Shown here one piece after another: positions 27,763-35,600 of a stretch of 64,000 nt of DNA. Under the pieces are notes generated by a model that searched no databases, was not told where the DNA came from, and worked only from the letters and a program-made list of their open reading frames with translations. Position 1 is the first letter of the stretch, and the number at the start of each line of letters is the position of its first letter. Position numbers and translations under genes: made by a program. The DNA is from Asanoa hainanensis (GTDB taxonomy: Bacteria; Actinomycetota; Actinomycetes; Mycobacteriales; Micromonosporaceae), in contig NZ_FZPH01000011.1 in NCBI RefSeq assembly GCF_900188485.1, positions 124,001 through 188,000 on the forward strand, in the 5' to 3' direction.

Positions 27763-28953
27763 GTGACGACTGCCCCGCGCCGCACCTGGTACCGGCCCAT
27801 GCGGTCCCGGTCCTCGACCCAGGCCAACCGCGCGTCGACGCCGTTGGAGCTGTTCTTCGACCTGTGTTTCGTGGTGGCGGTCGCCCAGGCGGCCACCCTG
27901 CTCGAGCACGACGTCGCCGAGCACCACTTCGGTCACGGACTGCGCTCGTACGCCATGGTCTTCTTCGCGATCTGGTGGGCCTGGATGAACTTCACCTGGT
28001 TCTCCTCCGCCTACGACACCGACGACGACATTTACCGCCTCACCGTGCTGGTGGCGATCGTGGGCGCGCTGGTCATCGCGGCCGGCGTGCCACGCGCCTT
28101 CGAGAGTCAGGACTTCCTGATCGTCACCATCGGCTACTCGGTCATGCGGTTCGCCAACGTCGGCCAGTGGATCCGCGCCGCCGTGTCGGACCCGTCGCAT
28201 CGCCCGGCGGCCGTCCGCTACGCGGTCGGCACGGTGGTCGTGCAGATCGGTTGGTGGCTACTCCTGCTCGCGAGCGGGACCGCCGCGTACTGGACCTTCC
28301 TCGGGCTGGTCATCGCCGAGCTGCTGATCCCGATGTGGGCCGAGCGGACGGGGATGACCGCGTGGCACCCCGGCCACATCGCCGAACGGTATGGCCTGTT
28401 CACCCTGATCGTGCTGGGCGAGTCGGTGCTGGCCGCGTCGCTGGCGTTCGAGAGCGGGCTCGGCAGCGGCGCGGACGCGGACCTGATCTGGCTCGCGGCG
28501 GCCGGCATCGTCATCGTCTTCGCGATGTGGTGGATCTACTTCGACCGCGAGACACGACCGCAGCCCAAATGGGCTTTCGTCTGGAGCTACGGCCACTATC
28601 TGATCTTCAGCTCAGCCGCCGCGGTCGGGGCCGGCCTCGTGGTGAACGTCGTGCACCACATCGGCGAGGGCCATATCTCGGACACCGCCGCGGGTTATGC
28701 GGTCGCGATCCCGGTCGCGGTCTACACGCTGTCCGTGTGGGTGCTCCATTACGTGCCGCATGAGCGTGGCCTCCTTCTCCTGACGCCGCCGGTCGGCGTC
28801 GCGCTGATCCTGGTCGCACCGCTCGTGCCCGCCACCGTCCAGGTGGTCGCGGTGCTGTTCGCGATTCAGGTGGCAATCACGGTAGTCCTCACGCGCCGCG
28901 CCGCGACGTTATCCACAATCGAGAGTTATCCACAGGCCAATCCGCCCGCTTGA
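27763..28953 (+). CDS. Low temperature requirement protein A (LtrA) family membrane protein
   Basis: 396 residues with about ten to twelve membrane helices. Family start STPLELFFDLCFVVAVAQAATLL, then FFAIWWAWMNFTWFSSAYDTDD and the HIAERYGLFTLIVLGESVLA motif. The family name comes from Listeria cold growth; the molecular role is unknown. The last codons hold two DnaA-box sequences, and the first of these contains a rare TTA leucine codon. GTG start; no clear ribosome site. Confidence 0.9.
   Translation: MTTAPRRTWYRPMRSRSSTQANRASTPLELFFDLCFVVAVAQAATLLEHDVAEHHFGHGLRSYAMVFFAIWWAWMNFTWFSSAYDTDDDIYRLTVLVAIVGALVIAAGVPRAFESQDFLIVTIGYSVMRFANVGQWIRAAVSDPSHRPAAVRYAVGTVVVQIGWWLLLLASGTAAYWTFLGLVIAELLIPMWAERTGMTAWHPGHIAERYGLFTLIVLGESVLAASLAFESGLGSGADADLIWLAAAGIVIVFAMWWIYFDRETRPQPKWAFVWSYGHYLIFSSAAAVGAGLVVNVVHHIGEGHISDTAAGYAVAIPVAVYTLSVWVLHYVPHERGLLLLTPPVGVALILVAPLVPATVQVVAVLFAIQVAITVVLTRRAATLSTIESYPQANPPA
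28909..28934 (+). promoter_or_regulatory. Pair of perfect DnaA boxes
   Basis: TTATCCACA occurs at 28909-28917 and again at 28926-28934, same orientation, 17 bases start to start, inside a larger direct repeat GTTATCCACA. They lie at the 3' end of ltrA and 32-69 bases before the next gene, whichever of its starts is used. Two perfect copies in such GC-rich DNA are unlikely by chance. They may allow DnaA control of the downstream gene. Confidence 0.6.
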
Positions 28954-28977
28954 CCGATCGATGGCATGCTTTTCGCC

Positions 28978-30357
28978 GTGGCAGACCCCAAGCGCACCGA
29001 CGACCTTCGCGTGATGCCGTGGTGGTACGTGCTCGTCGGCGTGCTGCTCGCCATCGCCCTGGGCTGGTTGGTCCTCGACTGGCTGCTGGGCGAGGCCGAC
29101 CGGGCCACCAGCGTCGACACCCGTGCCACGCTCCGCGTCGACGCGATCCGCACCGGCCTGACAGTGGTCGCCGGCACGGGTGGCGGGCTGGCGCTGCTCC
29201 TGGCCGCACGGCGACAGCGGTTGAGCGAGCGGGCCCAACGCCACCAGGAGTTCGTCACCACCCGCGACCACTCGCACCGCGAACGCATCCAGGCACACAC
29301 CGAGCAGGTCGCCACCACAACCCAACGGCATCAGGAGGAGCAGACCCGCCTCGCGGAACACGACGCGACCCAGCGCCGCGTGACCGACCTGTTCACCAAG
29401 GCCGTCGACCTGCTGGGCAGCGACAAGGCGGCGGTACGGCTCGGCGGCCTCCACGCGCTCGAACGGTTGGCCCAGGACAACGCCGGCCAGCGGCAGACCG
29501 TGGTCGCGGTGGTCTGCGCCTACCTACGCATGAGCGACGAGAGCGATCGCGAGGACGACGGCGCCAGGACCCATGAAGACGAGGTACGCCGCAGCGCCCA
29601 GCGGCTGCTCACCCGGCACCTGCACGCGGACCTTGCGGACAGCTACTGGCCTGAGGTTCGGCTCGACCTGGCCGGCACCCGGCTGGTCGACTTCGACGCG
29701 AGCGGCTGCACGCTCGTCGACGCCGACTTCACGGGCGCCCGGCTCGTCGGCACCACGCGCCTGACCGGCGCGCACGCCGAGGGCCGGTTGGCGCTGACCC
29801 GCGCCACCTTCGAGAAAGCCGTCCTCGACGGGCTCACCACGTCGGGCGAGCTCGTCCTGGACGACGCCGTCTTCGGTGGAGAGGCAACGTTCGACGGTGC
29901 CCGATTCGGCGGGGAGGTCTCCGCCAAGCGTGCCCGCTTCGCGTCGGCCTCGTTCGACAAGGCGGCCTTCGACAACACGGTCACCCTCGACCGGGCCACC
30001 TTCACCGACACGGCCTCGTTCCGCAGCGCCGTCTTCCACAGTGGATTCTCGGTCGAGCGCGGCACGTTCGCCGCCTACGCCGGCTTCCGCGGTGCGACGT
30101 TCGAAGACATGGCGTTCTTCCGGTGGACCGTCTTCGAAGGCGACGCCTATTTCGAGAACGCCGTGTTCCAGGGCGCGGTCAACCTGGGCCGGGCCGAGTT
30201 CCACGCCCGCGCGAGCTTCGGCGGCGCGACGATGCGCCGCCGCCCCAACGTCGACCACGCCAGAGCCACCGCCAACCAGACCCACATCTGGCCGTCCGGC
30301 ACCACGACGGAAAAGGAGGACGACGACTGGATCATCCTCGTCGACGACCGCCCATGA
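28978..30357 (+). CDS. Membrane-anchored pentapeptide-repeat-like protein
   Basis: About 459 residues from GTG 28978 (an ATG at 28966 is the alternative; neither has a clear ribosome site). Two membrane helices (about 15-40 and 60-78), a charged coiled-coil-like stretch (RQRLSERAQRHQEFVTTRDHS onward), a conserved middle (DLFTKAVDLLGSDKAAVRLGGLHALERLA, as in many pentapeptide proteins), then repeats of the A(D/E/T)F type such as DADFTGARL, ATFDGARF, AVFHSGF and ATFEDMAFF forming a right-handed beta helix. Function unknown; perhaps a scaffold. DnaA boxes lie just upstream. Confidence 0.8.
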   Translation: MADPKRTDDLRVMPWWYVLVGVLLAIALGWLVLDWLLGEADRATSVDTRATLRVDAIRTGLTVVAGTGGGLALLLAARRQRLSERAQRHQEFVTTRDHSHRERIQAHTEQVATTTQRHQEEQTRLAEHDATQRRVTDLFTKAVDLLGSDKAAVRLGGLHALERLAQDNAGQRQTVVAVVCAYLRMSDESDREDDGARTHEDEVRRSAQRLLTRHLHADLADSYWPEVRLDLAGTRLVDFDASGCTLVDADFTGARLVGTTRLTGAHAEGRLALTRATFEKAVLDGLTTSGELVLDDAVFGGEATFDGARFGGEVSAKRARFASASFDKAAFDNTVTLDRATFTDTASFRSAVFHSGFSVERGTFAAYAGFRGATFEDMAFFRWTVFEGDAYFENAVFQGAVNLGRAEFHARASFGGATMRRRPNVDHARATANQTHIWPSGTTTEKEDDDWIILVDDRP

Positions 30358-30386
30358 CGACGCAGCCGCGATCGGATCGCGCCGCC

Positions 30387-30546
30387 GAGCCCCGTCAGAT
30401 CCGCAAACGCGAGCGGAGACCGAACCCGACGCACCAACACGAAGCCGGCCGCAACCAGAGACAGTCGAGCCCCGTCAGATCCGCAGACGCGAGCGCGGAC
30501 CGAAGCGACGCGCCAGCGCGAAGCCGCCCCCCGCCAGAGCGGCCAC
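30387..30546. repeat. 80-bp direct duplication of the end of the secreted Ig-like gene
   Basis: GAGCCCCGTCAGATCCGCA begins at 30387 and again at 30467. The next 50 or so bases are also similar. The copy at 30467-30546 includes the stop codon and last codons of the gene at 30475-31065 (minus strand); the other copy lies after that stop. It fills the gap to the upstream pentapeptide gene. Confidence 0.85.
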
Positions 30547-31065
30547 GATCGCGAACGAGGCCAGCAACGCAAGCGTGGTCCGGCGGCCGTCGGGTGTGGT
30601 CTCGGCCGCGGCGGCGGCCGGGAGTCCGACCACCAGCGTGGCGTCGCCGGCCAGCCCGTCGTTGCACTCGGCGGTCAGGTCGTAACGACCCGGAGTCGCG
30701 TCGGCCGGGACCAGGTAGGTGACGCGGAAGGCGCCCGGTCCGCCGGCCGGGTACGGGGCCAGCGGCAGCTCGGGTGGCCCGCCGAACGGACGCACGTCGA
30801 CGCTGGCCGTCGTCGCGCGGGCGCCGCACCACACGTCGATCACGGTGGTCCGGCCGGGCACCGCCTTGGGTGCGAACACGGTCGCGTCGGCGGCGGCCGG
30901 TGCGGCGCCGGCCAGCACGAACATCACCGTGAGCGGCGCGCCGAGCAGCGCCCGCCGACGGGAAGGGGTCAGCGGTCGCCCGGGCTTTCGCCGAACGAGC
31001 GACCTCACAACGCCGCGCCTACCGCGCCCCATCGCCATCAACCCCCGCCGGTCACCGGTAGCCAC
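30475..31065 (-). CDS. Secreted or membrane-anchored protein with an Ig-like domain
   Basis: Up to 196 residues; the start is uncertain (GTG 31065, or ATG 31038 or 31032). Basic N-terminus, hydrophobic signal core (ALLGAPLTVMFVLAGAAPAAAD), then a beta-rich domain of about 95 residues with two cysteines (WCGARAT and AECNDG) and the phrase DATPGRYDLTAECNDG, typical of small Ig-like surface domains, then a C-terminal membrane helix (TLALLASFAIVAALAGGGFAL) with a basic tail. Function unknown. Confidence 0.65.
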   Translation of the reverse strand: MATGDRRGLMAMGRGRRGVVRSLVRRKPGRPLTPSRRRALLGAPLTVMFVLAGAAPAAADATVFAPKAVPGRTTVIDVWCGARATTASVDVRPFGGPPELPLAPYPAGGPGAFRVTYLVPADATPGRYDLTAECNDGLAGDATLVVGLPAAAAAETTPDGRRTTLALLASFAIVAALAGGGFALARRFGPRSRLRI

Positions 31066-31427
31066 AGGACACCAGAAATTCGCGGCAAACTACCGGTTTC
31101 CGGCATTCAGCCCTCGTTAGGACAAGACTCCACTTAAGATCCCGGAGCGATCAAGTCCTCCCGGCGCCGAGACAAGGCCGATTCCAGCAGGCGCGGACCA
31201 TGGACAAAAACTGCCATGACCGGCGAAGCCCACTTAACGGCCTCATCGTTCATTACGGACAATGAGCCTCAGCTCGCGATGCGGTCCACGGATGAACGGG
31301 AAGCGGCGAACAGGCGACGACCGTACGCCGGGCCGACCCCGGACTCGTACCGACGGCGTCCACTAGTCCCCCATTCGGCCGAGGCAGCGGCTTCGGCCCC
31401 GATTGCGGGTGGACGCTTCCGAACTGC

Positions 31428-31468
31428 CCGGCTTGTCCGCGTGTGCATGGACTAAACGGACAAGCCGG
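31428..31468. repeat. Long perfect inverted repeat in a gene-free stretch
   Basis: CCGGCTTGTCCG (31428-31439) and its exact complement (31457-31468) flank a 17-base loop. It sits in the 31066-31718 gap, far from any gene end on the plus strand. It could be a terminator of an unseen small RNA or part of an upstream regulatory structure. The rest of 31066-31427 shows nothing convincing beyond promoter space for the minus-strand gene. Confidence 0.5.
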
Positions 31469-31534
31469 TATGGCACCTTGCCGGCCCGAGCCCTCCCACG
31501 GTCGTCCCGCCTGACTAGGTGGCCACTGTAGAAA

Positions 31535-31550
31535 TGTGGCGCAGGCCACA
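31535..31550. promoter_or_regulatory. CRP-like palindrome upstream of the lysozyme-like gene
   Basis: TGTGGCGCAGGCCACA is a perfect palindrome in its outer six bases, with TGTG and CACA separated by eight bases, the same geometry as the CRP site TGTGA-N6-TCACA. In mycobacteria CRP regulates the cell-wall gene rpfA. Here it lies 36 bases before the structured leader. It could also form a six-base hairpin. Confidence 0.4.
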
Positions 31551-31585
31551 AAAGTGCCTGGTCAAACTGGTGCGAGCCCCGTCTA

Positions 31586-31705
31586 ACCTCTCCGGGTGCC
31601 GCGCAAGGAAATCGGAAAACATCGACATGACGGAATACACCCGACTAGCCGTTCGGTTGAGGTCGCCCCAGGCGAACAGTCAACCGGGCGCCACAGACGA
31701 GAGGT
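31586..31705 (+). ncRNA. Predicted structured 5' leader with sequestered ribosome site
   Basis: Hand folding gives a junction. P1 pairs ACCTCTC (31586-31592) with GAGAGGT (31699-31705). P2 pairs CGGGTG (31593-31598) with CACCCG (31638-31643), stacking directly on P1. P3 pairs CGGTTGA (31654-31660) with TCAACCG (31680-31686), with an inner TCGCC/GGCGA hairpin. The 3' arm of P1 is the only Shine-Dalgarno-like sequence before the gene, so P1 would block translation. A riboswitch is possible. The c-di-AMP class is known upstream of actinobacterial cell-wall hydrolases, but its consensus was not recognised here. Confidence 0.45.
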
Positions 31706-31718
31706 CGAGTCGAATGAG

Positions 31719-32561
31719 CTGACCAAGCTGCGTAACCGGCTTCAACCGCTTTTCAAGACCCCCGCCGCGCGCGTCGGCCTGGTAGCCGGGCTCGCCTGCT
31801 GCCTCGGCCTCGCGGCCGCGGTCGAGACCCGCGACGCCAACCAGCCGGCCCGCGCCATCACCTCGGTGGCGGCGGCGGAGCAGGCGGCAGCGCAGGCCGC
31901 GGCGGAGCGCGACCTGACCGAGGCGCAGCAACGCGCGTCCCGGTCCAGCGCCCGTGAAGCCCTCACCCCCACCCAGTCCCCCACACCAACCCCCACGTCG
32001 ACGGCCACCACCCCCGCAAAGCCGGCCCCGACGAAGACCACCACCACCCGTAAGCCAACCCCCCGCAAGACCACGAAGGCGACCCCGGCCACCGAGGCCG
32101 CCACGCCCAAGCCGAAGCCGACCGTTGTCGCTCCGGTGGCCGGTCTGACGCAGGCGCAGATGAACAACGCCGCCACGATCGTCAAGACCGGTGTCAGCAT
32201 GGGCATCCCGGAACGGGGTCTGATCGTCGCGATCGCGACCTCGATGCAGGAGAGCCGGCTCCTCAACCTGGCCAACACCGGGCTGCCGGAGTCGCTGAAC
32301 TACCCGAACGAAGGCACTGGCTACGACCACGACTCGGTCGGGCTGTTCCAGCAGCGCACCAGCACCGGCTGGGGCACGGTCCAGGAGCTCATGACGCCGT
32401 CGATCTCGGCGTCGAAGTTCTTCGCCGCGCTCGAGCAGGTGTACGGCTGGCAGAACATGTCCATCGCCGGTGCCGCCCAGGCGGTACAGGTGTCCGCGTT
32501 CCCCGACGCGTACGCCCAGCACGAGGCCAACGCCACCGCGGTGGTCGAGGCGCTCACCTGA
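31719..32561 (+). CDS. Secreted lysozyme-like (transglycosylase-fold) protein
   Basis: About 280 residues: basic start (TKLRNRLQPLFKTP), signal or membrane segment (ARVGLVAGLACCLGLAAAVE), Ala-rich helix, a long Thr/Pro/Lys linker, then a lysozyme-superfamily domain (AATIVKTGVSMGIPERGLIVAIATSMQESRL, with the putative catalytic glutamate in MQES, and DSVGLFQQR). Probably acts on or binds cell-wall glycan. Start problem: the frame has no ATG, GTG or TTG between GTG 31596, which lies inside the leader, and the signal peptide. CTG 31719 fits the expected N-terminus. ATG 31714 has the best spacing to GAGAGG but is out of frame and stops after two codons. Confidence 0.75.
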   Translation: MTKLRNRLQPLFKTPAARVGLVAGLACCLGLAAAVETRDANQPARAITSVAAAEQAAAQAAAERDLTEAQQRASRSSAREALTPTQSPTPTPTSTATTPAKPAPTKTTTTRKPTPRKTTKATPATEAATPKPKPTVVAPVAGLTQAQMNNAATIVKTGVSMGIPERGLIVAIATSMQESRLLNLANTGLPESLNYPNEGTGYDHDSVGLFQQRTSTGWGTVQELMTPSISASKFFAALEQVYGWQNMSIAGAAQAVQVSAFPDAYAQHEANATAVVEALT

Positions 32562-32577
32562 TCTCGGGTACGGGCAG

Positions 32578-32611
32578 ACGACCCGGACGGCCACCTGGCC
32601 GCCCGGGTCGT
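32578..32611. terminator. Bidirectional terminator
   Basis: A 15-base stem with one mismatch (ACGACCCGG-A-CGGCC against GGCCG-C-CCGGGTCGT) and loop ACCT, followed by TTTCGT on the plus strand. It lies exactly between the convergent lysozyme-like gene and the DivIVA-like gene, so it can end both transcripts. Confidence 0.8.
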
Positions 32612-32617
32612 TTCGTC

Positions 32618-35600
32618 TCAACGGATGACGGACGTCCGCCGCCCACGGAGCCGAGGCCACTTGCCCTTGCCCTGCTTGCCATCACCGTCCTTGCCGTCAC
32701 CGCCGCCGTTCTCGCCGCTGCCGTCCTTGCCGTTGCCGTCCTTGCGGTTGCCGTCCGCGCCGTCCGCACCGCCCGACGTGTCCTGGCCATCAGGGTCAAC
32801 GGCAGCAGACCCATTCCCGGGTACGGCTGACCGCGGCGCCTTGGGCTCCCCAGGCGTGCTGGGCCGAGGACCCGCCGCCGTCCCTGCGCCACCGTCCGGT
32901 GCGCCGGACCGCAGCTTGGGCAGCGATCCCCCGTCGCCCACCAGACCGTTGTCACCGACGTCGGCCTGCGCGGACAGCCCCGCCGGCCGCGGCGGATCGT
33001 CGGCCCTACCAGCCCCGTCGCCGCTTGTTGCGCTTCGCTGTGGGTTTCCGTCTCTTACCGGTAGCTCCGAAGCCCGTAGGGCGCTCGTATGGCCAGAGGG
33101 GCTGTTATCCGCGCTCTCCGCCGACTTCCCGGTGTCGGACCCGCCGCCGGTCGGCTTGCCACTGGCACCACCCGAACCCGCGGCGCCCTGACCGCCGGCC
33201 GCCGAACCGCTGTCACCCTGGCGCCCGCCGTTCTCGGACGGCCGCCCACCGCCGCTGTGCGCGGGCCGGCCGTTACGCCCGTCACCGTTGGCCGGACGCC
33301 CTGCGGTCGCACCCCGCCCACCGCCACCACCGGCAGTCGCACGAGAGCCACCGGCCCGGCCGGCCTGTCCGCCCTGCGCAGCCGCGCCGGTCGATGCACC
33401 TGTGGTGCTTCCGCCACCCGGCGCCGCCGACCGATCAGCTGTCTCCTGGCCCGCGGCACCGCCCGCCCGAGCGGACGCGCCGCCACTGCCCAGGGCACCG
33501 TCCGCCTTCCTGGAACGGTCCCGCGCCACACCGGCGTCAGCCCGGTCGCCAGCGGCAGGTGCCGACGCACCAGAGGCACCGTTGCCGGCAACAGCACCCG
33601 CGCCCGAAGCGCTGCTCCCTCCAGGGGCGCCGTTGCCGTCGGACGCGGGCCGCCCGACATAGCCGTTCGAGCCGGCCTGCCCGCTGGAGGTCGCCGCAGC
33701 CGAGCCCGCCGCCGGCGCCTTACCCGACGCGGGGCTGGCCACGGGCGCGGCGCCGTTCCCGTTCGAACCCGCCTGCCCAGCCGACGCCCCAGCAGCCGGC
33801 CCCTTGCCCGACGCGGGGCTGACCGCAGGACGGGAGCCATTCCCATTCGAGCCCGCCTGCCCGGCGGACGCCCCAGCAGCCGGGCCGGCAGCCGACGTCC
33901 CGCCAGACACCGGGCCGACCGCGGAAGCGGCGCCGTTCCCGTTCGAACCAGCCGGCCCAGCCGACGCCCCAGCAGCCGGCGGCTTGTCCGACACGGGGCC
34001 GGCCACGGAGCCAGAGCCATTCCCATTCGAACCCGCCTGCCCAGTCGCCGAGCCCGCCGCTGGCGCCTTGCCCGCCGCCGGGCCGACGACGGAGGCCCCG
34101 CCGTTCCCGTTCGGACCCGCCTGCCCAGCCGACGCACCAGCAGCCGCGCCCTTGCCCGCCGCCGGACCGGCCACGGACGCGGCGCCGTTCCCGTTCGAAC
34201 CCGCCTGCCCAGCCGATGCACCAGCAGCCGAGCCCTTGCCCGCCGCCGGGCCGACCACGGAGGCCCCGCCGTTCCCGTTCGAACCTGTCTGCCCGCTCGA
34301 CCTACCAGCAGCCGAGTCCGCCGCCGCGGTCTTGCCCGCACCGGGACTGGCGGCACGAGCGGACCCAGTGCCGCTCGAACCCGCCTGCCCGGCGGCGGCC
34401 GCCGGCCGGGCCGAGCCGGCAAGCGGAGCCTTGCCCGCACCGGCATCGGCGGCAGGACCGGACGCATCGCCGCTCGAGCCGGTCTGCCCGCGAACCGCAG
34501 CCCCCGAGCCGGCCGCCGGAGCCTCGCCCGCGCCAGGACGGGCAGACGGAGCGGACGCGTTCCCGTTCGAAGCCCGCTGCCCACCAGCGGCCGAGCCGGC
34601 TGCTGGGGCTTTGCTCGACGCGGAGCCAGCGGGCGTGGATCCCGATGCCGCTGGGGCGTTGCCGTTCGACCCGTTGCCGGCCGCCGAGCCGGGCACCTGC
34701 GCCTTGCCTGCGACAGGGCCGGTAGCCGGAGCGGAGCCGCTCCCAGTCGCCGGGCCAGCCGCGGGCGCCTTGCCAGAGCCAATGGGAGGGTTCGAGCCGG
34801 CCTGCCCGCTCGGGGCCGCCGGTGCCTTCGACGGATCCGCTGGCGCGGTCCCAGTAGGTGCGGCCGCGCCGGAGGGGGCCTTCGCCGCTCCACTGCGGGC
34901 GGTCGACCCAGCGGCACCGGGGGCGATGCCGCCAGGTACGCCGGCCCGGCCCGTCGCCTTGGGCTTGGCGGTGCCGGTCGATTCTGGCGCTTCGGCTGGC
35001 GCGGAGCCCTTCGCCTTCTTGGTCGACGCACCCTTGGCGCGGCCCTTGCCCAGGAGGCCGTTCTTGCCGAACAGGCCACCCTTGCCTGGCTTCGCCGGCG
35101 GCTCGGCGGGGGGCGCGTCATGCACAGAGCCCATCTCGCCGTTGACCGGCGTCGGGGACGGGCGCGCGGCGTCGTGTCGACCACTGGCGGAGTTGCCCTT
35201 GACCGCGGCCTGGCTGGAGTCGTGCAGCCGGCCGCCATCGTTGCGCTGCGGACCGGCCGCGGCCACCGCGGACCCGGCACCCGCCGCCGCAGAACCGGCA
35301 CCCGCCACCGCGGACCCGCCGCCCGCCACAGCAGAACCGGCACCCGCCACCGCAGACCCGCCACCCGCCACCGCAGAACCGGCACCCGCCGCCACAGACC
35401 CGGCACCCGCCGCCGCGGACCCGGCACCCGCCGCCGCGCCAGCGGCAGCATCCTTCGCCACCGCCGCTGATGCGGTTGCCCGGACGCTGGCTGCCTTCGC
35501 GCTCCCGGGGGCGGAGCCTACGACGGAGGCAGCGGCAACCGGTGCCGGCTCGAACGAGATCGTGGAGAGGACCTTGTCCGCCGCGTCCTCGCGGCGGCGG

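Noticed and set aside
31216-31455. 79-residue plus-strand open frame in the gap before the lysozyme-like gene
   Set aside because: No ribosome site, no recognisable protein character, and it ends inside the perfect inverted repeat.
31586-31705. Assignment of the leader to the c-di-AMP (ydaO) riboswitch class
   Set aside because: The gene type fits, but I could not place the conserved ydaO internal motifs; only the general fold is supported.
31596-31718. GTG 31596 as start of the lysozyme-like protein
   Set aside because: It lies inside the predicted P2 helix, lacks a ribosome site, and the extra 41 residues have codon use unlike the rest of the gene.
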